The notes under the pieces were generated by a model. That model saw only the letters and a program-made list of their open reading frames with translations, ran no database searches and was not told where the DNA came from. Source: Deltaproteobacteria bacterium (GTDB lineage: Bacteria; Desulfobacterota; Dissulfuribacteria; Dissulfuribacterales; UBA3076). Taken from it: a DNA stretch of 17,043 bases. The stretch lies in contig JAUWHV010000089.1 in the NCBI GenBank assembly GCA_030605675.1, forward strand, positions 1 to 17,043. Reading direction: 5' to 3'. A program made the position numbers and the translations under genes. Of this stretch, positions 1-8,295 are shown in pieces. The first letter of the stretch is position 1. Each line of letters opens with the position of its first letter.

Positions 1-1
1 A

Positions 2-847
2 CCTGCTGCAGAAAAAGCAACTCACATACTTATGAAAGCAGTCAAGGTGTGTGAAAAGCTGGGCATAAAGAACGTTGGCACTCCCTTTTTTAAAGATGTC
101 AGAGAAGTGGTTGGGCTCGATTCCCTCCGCTTTCTGGTGGCCGGAGGCGCACCGCTTATGCCGAAAATCCCCAGGGAATTCAGGTTCCTGGGAATCAAGA
201 TGCTCCATGGCTATGGGCTTGCCGAGGCAAGTCCCGTGCTTACCTTCACAGTGGATGAACCCATGGATGAAAGCATAGGCACACTACTTTCCGGTGTGGA
301 GGTCAGGATACTTGAACCGGACGAGACAGGCGTTGGGGAGCTTGCATTTAAAGGCCCAATGATAATGAAAGGATATTATAAAGCCCCTGAGGCCACACAA
401 GAGGTGCTGGACTCAGACGGCTGGCTGAAGACCGGGGACCTGGGATATCAGGATGAAAAAGGCTATCTATACATCTGCGGGAGAGCCAAGAACCTTATTG
501 TCACTCCTGCCGGGGAAAACATCTACCCTGAGGAGATAGAAAACGGGATCAACCAGAGTCCCTATGTCCAGGAATCAATGGTCTATAGCCACAAGACAGA
601 GAGCGGACAAGAAGTCCGTGCAGTGATAGTTCCGGACTACGAGTCCATTGGCGTACACTCTCATGGAAGACACTTGAGCGATCAGGATGTACACAAGCTC
701 ATGTCCAAAATAGTCAAAATGGCAAACAAGAAGCTGGCTCCTTCTAAAAGAGTAATGTCCTTTACTTTGATGGATGAAGAACTCCCTAAGACCTCTACCA
801 ACAAGATCAAACGCCACCCCTTTAAGGGACCTCACGTGACCAAGTAA
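2..847 (+). CDS. AMP-binding acyl-CoA synthetase (long-chain fatty-acid CoA ligase type), 3' part
   Basis: This is the C-terminal part of an adenylate-forming enzyme; the reading frame is open to the left edge, so the start lies outside the window. The family activates a carboxylic acid with ATP to an acyl-adenylate and transfers it to CoA. Visible motifs in order are a YGxTE-type motif (here YGLAEASP), the GWLKTGDLGY motif with the ribose-binding Asp, the hinge GRAKNLIVTPAGENIYPEEIE region, and a C-terminal PKTSTNKIKR with the catalytic-type Lys. The usually conserved Thr of YGxTE is Ala here. The hinge sequence and C-terminal domain resemble the long-chain fatty-acid CoA ligase branch, but the substrate cannot be read from this part. 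It ends 2 bp before the smpB stop codon on the opposite strand, and I see no hairpin terminator between them. Confidence 0.9.
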   Translation, partial: PAAEKATHILMKAVKVCEKLGIKNVGTPFFKDVREVVGLDSLRFLVAGGAPLMPKIPREFRFLGIKMLHGYGLAEASPVLTFTVDEPMDESIGTLLSGVEVRILEPDETGVGELAFKGPMIMKGYYKAPEATQEVLDSDGWLKTGDLGYQDEKGYLYICGRAKNLIVTPAGENIYPEEIENGINQSPYVQESMVYSHKTESGQEVRAVIVPDYESIGVHSHGRHLSDQDVHKLMSKIVKMANKKLAPSKRVMSFTLMDEELPKTSTNKIKRHPFKGPHVTK

Positions 848-849
848 TC

Positions 850-1311
850 TTACCGTATCTTATAATCTTTCTGGAATTCTCGCTCCAGAGTTCTTCGTCT
901 CATGGTCTCCCGCTTGTCATACAATTTTTTACCCTTGGCCAAGGCGAGTTCCACTTTTGCTTTCCCATTTTTAAAATAAATCCGAAGAGGTATCAGGGTG
1001 TATCCGCGTTCCAGAATTTTTCCCATCAACCTCCGGATTTCCCTACGATTGAGAAGGAGCTTCCTGGCCCTTGTCGGGTCCAGCCTACCGCTATCGGCTG
1101 CATAGGGATATGGGGATATGTGCACGTTGTATAGCCACGCCTCGCCATACTTGAAACCCACATATCCATCGCCGAGGCTGACCCTTGCTTCCCTCAGGGA
1201 CTTGACCTCCGGCCCAAGAAGGACAAGGCCTGCCTCCACAGTACTTTCTATGTGATACAGATGTCTGGCCTTACGGTTCTGGCAGACTATCTTTATTCCT
1301 TCGCTATTCAT
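850..1311 (-). CDS. smpB: SsrA-binding protein SmpB
   Basis: SmpB binds tmRNA (SsrA) and delivers it to stalled ribosomes for trans-translation. The protein has the family signature throughout: an N-terminal QNRKARHLY segment, GPEVKSLR with the following ARVSLGDGYV strand, NVHISPY, the DPTRARKLLL helix, and the basic C-terminal tail KGKKLYDKRETMRRR that enters the decoding centre. I chose the ATG at 1311 (153 residues). A TTG three codons upstream (1320) would give 156 residues; neither has a clear Shine-Dalgarno sequence. It is the last gene of the minus-strand run guaA-dnaE-smpB, about 105 bp after the dnaE stop. No tmRNA gene is visible in the window. Confidence 0.96.
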   Translation of the reverse strand: MNSEGIKIVCQNRKARHLYHIESTVEAGLVLLGPEVKSLREARVSLGDGYVGFKYGEAWLYNVHISPYPYAADSGRLDPTRARKLLLNRREIRRLMGKILERGYTLIPLRIYFKNGKAKVELALAKGKKLYDKRETMRRRTLEREFQKDYKIR

Positions 1312-1379
1312 TTTATTCAAATTAAAGTGCCTAAAGTTGTGGTGTGCGCTTTCAGCGCGGTTAATATAAATAGAGTACC

Positions 1380-1419
1380 TTCAATCCCTAAATTCCTAAA
1401 TCCTTCAATCCCTAAATCA
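1380..1419. repeat. Octamer tract (TTCAATCC / CTAAATCC) overlapping dnaE 3' end
   Basis: Five consecutive 8-bp units can be read: TTCAATCC, CTAAATTC, CTAAATCC, TTCAATCC and CTAAATCA. The last unit includes the dnaE stop codon (TCA on the plus strand at 1417-1419). The tract lies between smpB and dnaE, and the unit differs in sequence from the other tracts in the window. Confidence 0.8.
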
Positions 1420-4400
1420 TTCTATCAAATTATTATTCACTGGTTCATATTCTACCTTTAATCCGGCATAACCCAATAAATCATTCATGCTTACAGTGAG
1501 CTCAGGACTTATGCTAACATTATATTCCTCAGGGAGGCTTAGAATTACCCTGCCTCTCTCCTTGAGAATAATAGCCAGCTTCACAGGATATGATCCATGG
1601 TATTTGCTGAACAAATCCTGCAAAGGCTTGAGCACCGGGGGTCCTATCAGATCTCCTTGAAGCTCGATCAAGAGTCCTCTTACTCTTTGTTTACAGGCTT
1701 TATCCAACGGTTCTATGAAGTTAGCAAGTATCTTGTTGATTTTCTTGTCATCTTCCTTTTTGAGGGTCCCTGCCACCCATATAGGCGAATCATCATCAAT
1801 CAATTCTTTTGCCTTTGCATATATCTCCGGGAAACAGACCACTTCAATAGAACCATGCAAGTCTTCAAGGGTCAAAAAGGCCATTCGATCCCCCTTTTTG
1901 GTGGTGATTTCCTTTTTGGTCCGGATTATCCCCGCGAGACCGATCTGGCTCCCATCCATCATACCGGAAACATTGCCTGTATGTTCACTGGCCATCCTTG
2001 AAAGGTCATCTCTGTATGGGTCCAGGGGATGACCACTGATATAGAATCCAAGATAAATTTTTTCATTGGCAAGGCATTCAAGCTCAGGCCATTCAGGTAT
2101 ATCAGGCAGGATCAGCGCAGACTCCTGTGGTTTCTCAGGAGCTGCCTGGGCCATAAAGTCAAAAAGAGACATCTGGCCTGAAAGCCGTTCCTGTTTTTTG
2201 GATTGGCCAAGATCCAGGGCTATATCCATGACGGCAATCAGTTGCGAACGTCTGTGGCCAAGAGAATCAAAGGCCCCGCACTTTATAAGGCTTTCAAGCA
2301 TCCGCTTGTTAACTTTTCTGAGATCAACCCTGGAGCAGAAATCCTCAAAGCTGGAATACTGACCATTGTCTTCTCTTTCCTTAACAATGACCTCTATTGC
2401 GCCTGATCCGACATTTTTTACGGATGCAAGGCCAAAGCGGATACTCTCACCCTCTATTGTGAAATCCACCTTGCTGTGGTTAATGTCAGGTGGGAGGATT
2501 TGAATGTCTCTTGTCCGGCACTCGCTTATGAACTTCACCACCCCATCTGTATTTCCCAGTTCGTTGGATAACAGTGAAGCCATAAATGGCACCAGATAGT
2601 GCGTTTTTAACCATGCAGTCTGGTAAGCTATCAGGGCATAGGCCGCAGAGTGGCTTTTGTTAAAACCATATCCTGCAAATTTCTCCATCAAATCAAAGAT
2701 GATCTTGGCCTTGAAATCCGGAATGCCATGCTTTATTGCACCCGATTGAAAACGGTCCCGCTGTGCGGCCATTTCCTTATGATCTTTTTTGCCCATGGCC
2801 CTTCTCAGGATATCGCCCTCACCAAGGCTGTACCCTGCCAGTACCTGGGCTATTTTCATTACCTGTTCCTGGTAGACTATGACCCCATATGTCTCCTTGA
2901 GAATGGGCTCAAGCTCCGGCAGGAGATAGGTAACTTCCACCTCTCCGTTTTTGGCCTTTACAGCCTGGTCCACCATGCCGCTTTCCATGGGTCCCGGCCG
3001 GTGGAGGGCCACCAGGGCTATTATGTCAGTGAAGCCGGAGGGCCTCATGCGCTGTAAAAGGTCCTTCATTCCCGGGCTTTCAAGCTGAAATACTCCGGTG
3101 GTATTCCCTCTTGACAGGAGCTCATAGGTTTCAGTGTCATCCAGGGGAATCTTGGCCAGGTTAATATCCGTCCCAAGGTGCTCCCTGATAAGCTTGATGG
3201 CCGTATCTATGACAGTCAGTGTTCTCAGCCCGAGAAAGTCGAACTTGATGAGCCCGGTCTTTTCCACATACTTCATTGCAAACTGAGTAACAGTTTCGCC
3301 GTGTTGACCTTTGGTAAGGGGTAGATATTCCACCATGGGCCTGTCTGAGATAACCACTCCTGCCGCATGAGTTGAGGCGTGGCGTGGAAGACCTTCAAGG
3401 GATCGCGCGATGGTAAGGAGTTCTGCTATCTTCGGATCTTTTTTCTCAAGTTGATCAAGTTTCGGCTCGAGCTTGATGGCCTTTTCAAGGGTAATATTGA
3501 GCTGGTCAGGGACCAGCTTGGCTATGCGGTCCACTTCCTGATAAGGTATTCCAAGAGCCCTGCCGACGTCTCTGATTACTGCCTTGGCTTTCATCTGGCC
3601 GAATGTAATTATCTGGGCTACAAAGTCCTCACCGCCATACTTTTCTGTAACATATTGAATTACCTCATCCCTGCGGTTCATGCAGAAATCTATATCTATG
3701 TCCGGCAGGGATTCCCGCTCAACATTCAGAAATCTCTCAAAAAATAGGCCGTACCTTACAGGGTCGATGTCTGTAATCCGCATGGCATAGGCCACCAGGG
3801 AGCCTGCAGCAGATCCCCTGCCCGGTCCGACCGGTATGGACCGAGACTTTGCCCAGTTAATAAAATCAGCAACTATGAGAAAGTAGGAAGCAAAACCCTT
3901 TTCCTTTATGACCGATATCTCTGTCTCAAATCTTTCCCTGTATTGGGCCTGTTCTTCTTCGTGGATTCCATCCTCCTGAAAACGCTCCTCAAGACCCTTT
4001 TTTGCAACGGCCTCAAAAAGGCCGTTGTAGGTCTGGCCTTTCTTTATCGGATAGAGAGGAAAGTGCCGTTTTCCAAGTTCCAGCTCTACATTGCATTTCT
4101 CAGCTATCTCACCCGTCATGGACACAGCATCAGGATAGTCTTTAAATCTCTCGGCCATCTCCTCGGGAGAAGTGAAGTAGAGCTTGTCCGTGGAGAAGCG
4201 CATCCTGTTGGTATCATTTACTGTCTTGTTAGTTTGTATGCACAGCAGGACATCGTGGGCCTTGGCATCCTCAGGGGCCAGGTAATGGCAATCATTTGTG
4301 GCAACCACAGGGAGCCCCAGTTCTTTACCAAGATCCACCAGCCCCTGGTTTACGATTGTCTGCTCGGCTATATCATTTTCCTGTATCTCCAGATAAAAAC

Positions 4401-4941
4401 GGTTATCAAATACGCTTGCATAGGTCTCTGCAATGGCCTTTGCCCTTTTCCTGTCCCCATGGAGAATAGCAGCCGGAATCTGACCGTGAAGACAGGCAGA
4501 GAGCGCTATAAGACCCTGATTTAAATCTTCCAGGAGCTCAAGATCCACCCGCGGCTTGTAGAAAAAGCCTTCAAACTGGGCAATGCTCACCAGTTTCAGG
4601 AGATTCTTGTATCCAGTGTTATTTTGCGCCAGTAAAACAAGATGAAAGGCAGCCTCCCTTGAACTCCGGGCATTCCTGTCCTTACGTCCCTTGGGTGCAA
4701 CATAGACCTCACATCCGATGATTGGCTTAATGTTATGCTTTAGGGCTTGTTCGTAAAACCTGAGCGCTCCGTACATATTGCCGTGATCTGTCATGGCTAC
4801 GGCCTTATAGCCATATTTCACCGCCTTAGGAAAAAGGTCCTTGAGCCTGATAGCGCCATCAAGGAGACTATATTCCGTGTGAAGGTGGAGGTGAGTGAAG
4901 GAATTTGGTGATTTGGTGATTTGGTGATTTGGTGATTGCAT
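1417..4941 (-). CDS. dnaE: DNA polymerase III alpha subunit (DnaE1 type)
   Basis: This is the replicative polymerase subunit, 1174 residues, close to the usual DnaE1 length. Residues about 16-85 begin the PHP domain with HLHLHTEYSLLDG, TDHGNMYG and later NDCHYL, so the metal-binding residues look intact. PDIDIDF at 413-419 carries the palm aspartates (D414 and D416, matching the E. coli D401/D403 pair), and GPGRGSAAGSLVAY lies just before it. An OB-fold lies at about 1000-1080, followed by a C-terminal tau-binding-like region. The first 13 or so codons, up to the family-conserved F-x-H-L-H, are translated from a four-copy 8-bp repeat. The guaA stop codon lies in frame just upstream and there is no ATG, GTG or TTG between the repeat and the PHP motif, so the ATG at 4941 is the only reasonable start. 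A GGAG sits 11 nt before it. The stop codon lies inside another octamer tract. Confidence 0.97.
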   Translation of the reverse strand: MQSPNHQITKSPNSFTHLHLHTEYSLLDGAIRLKDLFPKAVKYGYKAVAMTDHGNMYGALRFYEQALKHNIKPIIGCEVYVAPKGRKDRNARSSREAAFHLVLLAQNNTGYKNLLKLVSIAQFEGFFYKPRVDLELLEDLNQGLIALSACLHGQIPAAILHGDRKRAKAIAETYASVFDNRFYLEIQENDIAEQTIVNQGLVDLGKELGLPVVATNDCHYLAPEDAKAHDVLLCIQTNKTVNDTNRMRFSTDKLYFTSPEEMAERFKDYPDAVSMTGEIAEKCNVELELGKRHFPLYPIKKGQTYNGLFEAVAKKGLEERFQEDGIHEEEQAQYRERFETEISVIKEKGFASYFLIVADFINWAKSRSIPVGPGRGSAAGSLVAYAMRITDIDPVRYGLFFERFLNVERESLPDIDIDFCMNRRDEVIQYVTEKYGGEDFVAQIITFGQMKAKAVIRDVGRALGIPYQEVDRIAKLVPDQLNITLEKAIKLEPKLDQLEKKDPKIAELLTIARSLEGLPRHASTHAAGVVISDRPMVEYLPLTKGQHGETVTQFAMKYVEKTGLIKFDFLGLRTLTVIDTAIKLIREHLGTDINLAKIPLDDTETYELLSRGNTTGVFQLESPGMKDLLQRMRPSGFTDIIALVALHRPGPMESGMVDQAVKAKNGEVEVTYLLPELEPILKETYGVIVYQEQVMKIAQVLAGYSLGEGDILRRAMGKKDHKEMAAQRDRFQSGAIKHGIPDFKAKIIFDLMEKFAGYGFNKSHSAAYALIAYQTAWLKTHYLVPFMASLLSNELGNTDGVVKFISECRTRDIQILPPDINHSKVDFTIEGESIRFGLASVKNVGSGAIEVIVKEREDNGQYSSFEDFCSRVDLRKVNKRMLESLIKCGAFDSLGHRRSQLIAVMDIALDLGQSKKQERLSGQMSLFDFMAQAAPEKPQESALILPDIPEWPELECLANEKIYLGFYISGHPLDPYRDDLSRMASEHTGNVSGMMDGSQIGLAGIIRTKKEITTKKGDRMAFLTLEDLHGSIEVVCFPEIYAKAKELIDDDSPIWVAGTLKKEDDKKINKILANFIEPLDKACKQRVRGLLIELQGDLIGPPVLKPLQDLFSKYHGSYPVKLAIILKERGRVILSLPEEYNVSISPELTVSMNDLLGYAGLKVEYEPVNNNLIE
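4903..4934. repeat. Perfect 4 x 8-bp tandem repeat (ATTTGGTG) in the dnaE 5' end
   Basis: Four exact copies of ATTTGGTG lie at 4903-4910, 4911-4918, 4919-4926 and 4927-4934, with a partial copy beyond, ending 4 bp inside the dnaE start codon. Read on the minus strand they encode residues about 3-13 of DnaE (SPNHQITKSPN). Because 8 is not a multiple of 3, gain or loss of one unit would shift the reading frame after the ATG. Confidence 0.95.
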
Positions 4942-4968
4942 AATTCTATCTGCTCCGTGCTGTTTTCC

Positions 4969-6522
4969 TCATTCCCACTCAATTGTGGCAGGGGGCTTTG
5001 AGCTTATGTCGTAGCATACACGATTTACCCCCCGCACTTCGTTGATAATCCTGTTTGAGATTTTTGCGAGCAGGTCCGTTGGGAGTCTTGTCCAGTCCGC
5101 GGTCATGGCGTCCAGGCTGTCTACAACCCTTATTGCCACCACGTTATCATAGGTGCGCTCATCTCCCATAACACCTACTGTCCTTACTGGAAGGAGCACT
5201 GCAAATGCCTGCCAGACCTTTCTGTACCAGCTACTGGATTTCATGATTTCAAGGACAATGGCATCCGCATCTCTCAGCACTTCCAGACGTTCAGCAGTCA
5301 CTTCTCCCAGGATTCGTATGGCCAATCCGGGTCCGGGGAATGGATGGCGAAAAACAAGATCTTCAGGCATCCCAAGCTCCAAAGCAACTTTTCGAACTTC
5401 GTCTTTAAAAAGCTCTCTGAGGGGCTCTATCAGCTCAAGTTGCATGACATCCGGAAGCCCTCCTACGTTGTGGTGACTCTTTATTGTGGCAGAAGGTCCT
5501 TTGAATGACACGCTTTCTATAACATCCGGATACAGGGTACCCTGGGCGAGGAAGTTGACATCCCCGATTCGCCTTGCCTCCTCCTCAAAGATCCGGATGA
5601 ATTCTTCTCCTATTATCTTTCGTTTTTTCTCAGGATCCTCTACTCCTGCAAGTTTACTTAGAAAGCGATTACCTGCATCCACATAATGGACCTTGAGGTC
5701 AAACTGTTTCAGAAAGGCCAAAACCGTCTCTGCTTCATTTTTTCTTAGAAGCCCATTGTTAACAAAGACGCTTGTTAGTTGATGACCTGCCGCCCTGTTT
5801 ACCAGAAGGGCCGTGACTGTAGAATCCACTCCGCCTGAAAGGGCACATATTATCCTGCCGGATCCGACCTTGGCCCTCATGTCATTGGTGGCACTTTCCA
5901 CAAAGGAGTGCATGTCCCAGGTAGGCATGCACCCGCAGATCCTGAACAGGAAATTGGCAATCACACCCTTTCCGATCTCAGTATGGATCACCTCCGGATG
6001 GAACTGGACACCAAAAAAGGGCAATGTCCGGTGCCGCATGGCCGCCACCGGGCAGGACTCACTGTGAGCTATGCCGATGAAATCCTTGGGCAGGGCCTCT
6101 ATCCTGTCACCATGGCTCATCCATACCTGATATGTGACAGGATCAGGGGAAAGGCCGTGAAACATGTCACCTGGATCATCAATTGAGAGCCGGGCCGGAC
6201 CGTATTCTCTGTGCCGGCTATGTTCCACCGTACCGTTGAGAAGGTATGTGGTAAGCTGCATACCATAGCAAATGCCCAGTATCGGGACCCCAAGTTCAAA
6301 CAATTCAGGAGAAACAGCCGGGGCTCCTTTATCATAAACACTTGCAGGTCCCCCTGACAGGATAATTCCCTTCGGATCTCTCGCCTTTACTTTTTCCAGG
6401 GAAATATTGTATGGATATATCTCACAGTAGACCTTGGCCTCCCGGACCCGCCTTGCTATGAGCTGAGTGGTTTGGGAACCGAAGTCAAGGATCAACACTT
6501 TTTGTTCAAGTATATTTGTCAT
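4969..6522 (-). CDS. guaA: GMP synthase (glutamine-hydrolysing)
   Basis: GuaA converts XMP, ATP and glutamine to GMP, the last step of guanine nucleotide synthesis. The 517 residues are full length. The N-terminal class I glutamine amidotransferase domain has the nucleophile C85 in GICYGMQ and H175/E177 in VQFHPEV. The ATP-pyrophosphatase domain has the P-loop SGGVDS at 229-234, followed by the GMP synthase C-terminal dimerisation domain with RHPFPGPGLAIRILGE and the terminal KPPATIEWE. The ATG at 6522 is preceded by GGAGG about 11 nt upstream. dnaE follows 27 bp downstream on the same strand, so the two are probably co-transcribed. guaB is not adjacent. Confidence 0.98.
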   Translation of the reverse strand: MTNILEQKVLILDFGSQTTQLIARRVREAKVYCEIYPYNISLEKVKARDPKGIILSGGPASVYDKGAPAVSPELFELGVPILGICYGMQLTTYLLNGTVEHSRHREYGPARLSIDDPGDMFHGLSPDPVTYQVWMSHGDRIEALPKDFIGIAHSESCPVAAMRHRTLPFFGVQFHPEVIHTEIGKGVIANFLFRICGCMPTWDMHSFVESATNDMRAKVGSGRIICALSGGVDSTVTALLVNRAAGHQLTSVFVNNGLLRKNEAETVLAFLKQFDLKVHYVDAGNRFLSKLAGVEDPEKKRKIIGEEFIRIFEEEARRIGDVNFLAQGTLYPDVIESVSFKGPSATIKSHHNVGGLPDVMQLELIEPLRELFKDEVRKVALELGMPEDLVFRHPFPGPGLAIRILGEVTAERLEVLRDADAIVLEIMKSSSWYRKVWQAFAVLLPVRTVGVMGDERTYDNVVAIRVVDSLDAMTADWTRLPTDLLAKISNRIINEVRGVNRVCYDISSKPPATIEWE

Positions 6523-6603
6523 GGCGCTTCAAGCCTCCAATATTGACAATAACATCAGCCGGGCCCTGAGCCAAGTTGCCGTGTTATACATAAAATTATT
6601 ATT

Positions 6604-6748
6604 AACCGTTCAGTGGTTCAAAGGTTCAGGGGTTCAAAGGTTGTATTCTCATCACCATACGCCATTTTGTAAACGTTTTGTAGGGGAAAACCGACCACTT
6701 CCACAACACTGAACGTTGAACCCTGAACCCTTGAACCCGTAAACGGTT
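6604..6748. repeat. Inverted-arm GGTTCA octamer element, copy 1 (guaA / symporter intergenic)
   Basis: The left arm (6604-6643) reads as five 8-bp units: AACCGTTC, AGTGGTTC, AAAGGTTC, AGGGGTTC and AAAGGTTG. The right arm (6709-6748), read on the minus strand, gives AACCGTTT, ACGGGTTC, AAGGGTTC and then AGGGTTC. The two arms therefore form an imperfect inverted repeat around a unique core of about 65 bp (6644-6708). The element fills most of the 266-bp divergent intergenic region between guaA and the AGCS symporter. Confidence 0.85.
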
Positions 6749-6788
6749 ATATTATTTTTAACAGCTTCCAGGAAATAAGGAGAAAATA

Positions 6789-8126
6789 GTGGCACTGTCC
6801 GAGATTATGTCGAGCCTTAACAGTTTTGTCTGGGGTCCTGTAATGCTTGTCTTTCTGGTAGGCACAGGGGTCTTTCTCACTCTGCGCCTGCGCTTTGTGC
6901 AGATATTTCACCTCTTCAAGGCTCTAAAGCTCGTCTTTTCAAGGCCCAAGGGGGACGATGCAGCAGGGGACATCAGTCCCTTCCAGGCATTGACCACGGC
7001 CCTTTCAGCCACCATTGGAACAGGCAATATTGCCGGAGTCGCCACGGCTATCTATCTTGGCGGCCCTGGTGCCATTTTCTGGATGTGGGTCTGCGCCTTC
7101 TTCGGCATGGCAAGCAAGTATGCCGAGGCAGTGCTGGCAGTAAAATACAGACGCATGCTCCCTGACGGAACCATGCAAGGCGGTCCCATGCGCTATATAG
7201 CAGAAGGCCTGGGACTGAAGTGGTTGGGGTGGCTCTTTGCGCTGATGGGCAGCCTCTCCGCCTTTGGAATCGGCAGCATGGTCCAGTCCAATTCAGTAGC
7301 AGTAGCCCTTGGTGAGACTTGGGGGGTCCCTCCCCTGCTCACTGGAATTGTGCTGGCGTTAATGACCGGAGTCGTAATAATCGGAGGTATCCATCGCATT
7401 GGAAAGGTTACTGAGAAGCTTGTTCCGGTCATGGGGATTTCTTATGTATGTGGGGCATTCGTGATACTTGCCCTGAACTTTGACAGGATCCCCGGGGCCC
7501 TCACCTTGATAATAGAACATGCCTTCAGCCCTGCCTCTGCTGCCGGTGGTTTTGCCGGGGCGGCAGTGGCTACTGCCATCCGTTTCGGTGTGGCCCGCGG
7601 GGTATTCTCCAACGAGGCCGGTCTCGGAAGCGCGGCCATCGCACATGCGGCAGCTCGGACCAACAGCCCTGTGCGCCAAGGCCTCATAGCCATGACAGCC
7701 GTATTCTTTGATACCATTATTGTCTGTTCCATGACAGCCCTGGTGATCCTTTCCACCGGCGCGTGGACCAGCGGGGAGACCTCAAGTGCGCTGACATACA
7801 AAGCCTTTGAAATGGGACTGCCCGGCCCGGGCGGACTGATTGTGACCATTGGGCTTACTGTATTTGCATACTCTACCATGATAGGTTGGGCCTATTATGG
7901 TGAAGAGTGCATTGAATACATACTGGGCCTGAAGGCCAGGACGCCCTATCGCTACTGCTTCTGTCTTGTCATCGCCATTGGTGCTTTTCAAAAAGTGGAT
8001 TTTGTGTGGGACTTTTCCGATACAATGAACGGAGCCATGGCCATCCCTAACCTCATCGGCCTGCTGGGGCTTTCAGGGGTAGTATTAAAGATGACCAGGG
8101 AGGCCCTGGCCAGACCGGAAACCTGA
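6789..8126 (+). CDS. AGCS-family sodium:alanine (amino acid) symporter
   Basis: This is an inner-membrane secondary transporter expected to import alanine or glycine with Na+ (AGCS family, AgcS/AlsT type). At 445 residues it is a normal length. The family signature is clear: PFQALTTALSATIGTGNIAGVATAI, followed by GGPGAIFWMW, and near the middle the segment VARGVFSNEAGLGSAAIAHAAA. About ten hydrophobic helices are evident from residue 13 onward. The start is GTG at 6789, chosen because AAGGAG (6777-6782) sits 6 nt upstream; the first internal ATG (6807) has no such site. It is divergent from guaA with a repeat element between them, and a terminator-like hairpin overlaps its stop codon. The exact substrate is inferred from the family only. 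Confidence 0.95.
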   Translation: MALSEIMSSLNSFVWGPVMLVFLVGTGVFLTLRLRFVQIFHLFKALKLVFSRPKGDDAAGDISPFQALTTALSATIGTGNIAGVATAIYLGGPGAIFWMWVCAFFGMASKYAEAVLAVKYRRMLPDGTMQGGPMRYIAEGLGLKWLGWLFALMGSLSAFGIGSMVQSNSVAVALGETWGVPPLLTGIVLALMTGVVIIGGIHRIGKVTEKLVPVMGISYVCGAFVILALNFDRIPGALTLIIEHAFSPASAAGGFAGAAVATAIRFGVARGVFSNEAGLGSAAIAHAAARTNSPVRQGLIAMTAVFFDTIIVCSMTALVILSTGAWTSGETSSALTYKAFEMGLPGPGGLIVTIGLTVFAYSTMIGWAYYGEECIEYILGLKARTPYRYCFCLVIAIGAFQKVDFVWDFSDTMNGAMAIPNLIGLLGLSGVVLKMTREALARPET

Positions 8127-8150
8127 GTTGTTTCCGGGGAAAAAGTTTTT
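8115..8150 (+). terminator. Putative intrinsic terminator of the AGCS symporter
   Basis: A perfect 8-bp stem (CCGGAAAC at 8115-8122 with GTTTCCGG at 8130-8137) closes a 7-nt loop that contains the stop codon. It is followed by an A-rich stretch and a run of T residues at 8146-8150. The T run starts about 8 nt after the stem, so termination strength is uncertain. Confidence 0.5.
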
Positions 8151-8179
8151 CGAATACACTGAATCACTATTCAAAGTCC

Positions 8180-8208
8180 TTGCAATATGGCACTCATAAA
8201 TATATACA
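8180..8208 (+). promoter_or_regulatory. Possible sigma70-type promoter for the porin
   Basis: TTGCAA (8180-8185) and TATACA (8203-8208) are separated by exactly 17 bp. Each matches the -35/-10 consensus at four of six positions. It sits just after the symporter terminator and points to the porin, which would give a leader of about 350 nt containing the repeat element. The call rests on the motif alone. Confidence 0.35.
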
Positions 8209-8242
8209 AATAGAGGCTCACAGATATAAAATCGGGCCTGAA

Positions 8243-8269
8243 AAGGAGGTGGGGTAACCTATGATATAA
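8243..8269 (+). promoter_or_regulatory. Orphan strong Shine-Dalgarno with minimal ORFs
   Basis: AAGGAGGT (8243-8250) is a near-perfect ribosome binding site, followed 10 nt later by ATG ATA TAA (8261-8269). A second in-frame start directly after it (8270) opens a nine-residue frame whose stop codon TAA (8297-8299) lies at the edge of repeat element copy 2. It could be a leader peptide, a remnant of a gene start cut off by the repeat, or chance. Confidence 0.3.
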
Positions 8270-8295
8270 ATGTCTTTACCAGGAACCGTGGATAT

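Noticed and set aside
1312..1379. Degenerate repeat AAAGTGCCTAAAGTTGTGG near the smpB start
   Set aside because: Two partial units only; too little to call a repeat island.
4903..4941. Phase-variable expression of dnaE
   Set aside because: The repeat number could shift frame, but dnaE is essential and four copies are few. Without read-length variation, only the repeat can be claimed, not switching.
6523..6603. Purine-type riboswitch upstream of guaA
   Set aside because: Only about 80 bp separate the guaA start from the repeat element, and I found no conserved purine-aptamer loops or three-way junction there.
7193..7991. Long minus-strand open frames inside the symporter gene
   Set aside because: They are antisense shadows of a clear AGCS coding sequence and show no recognisable protein features.
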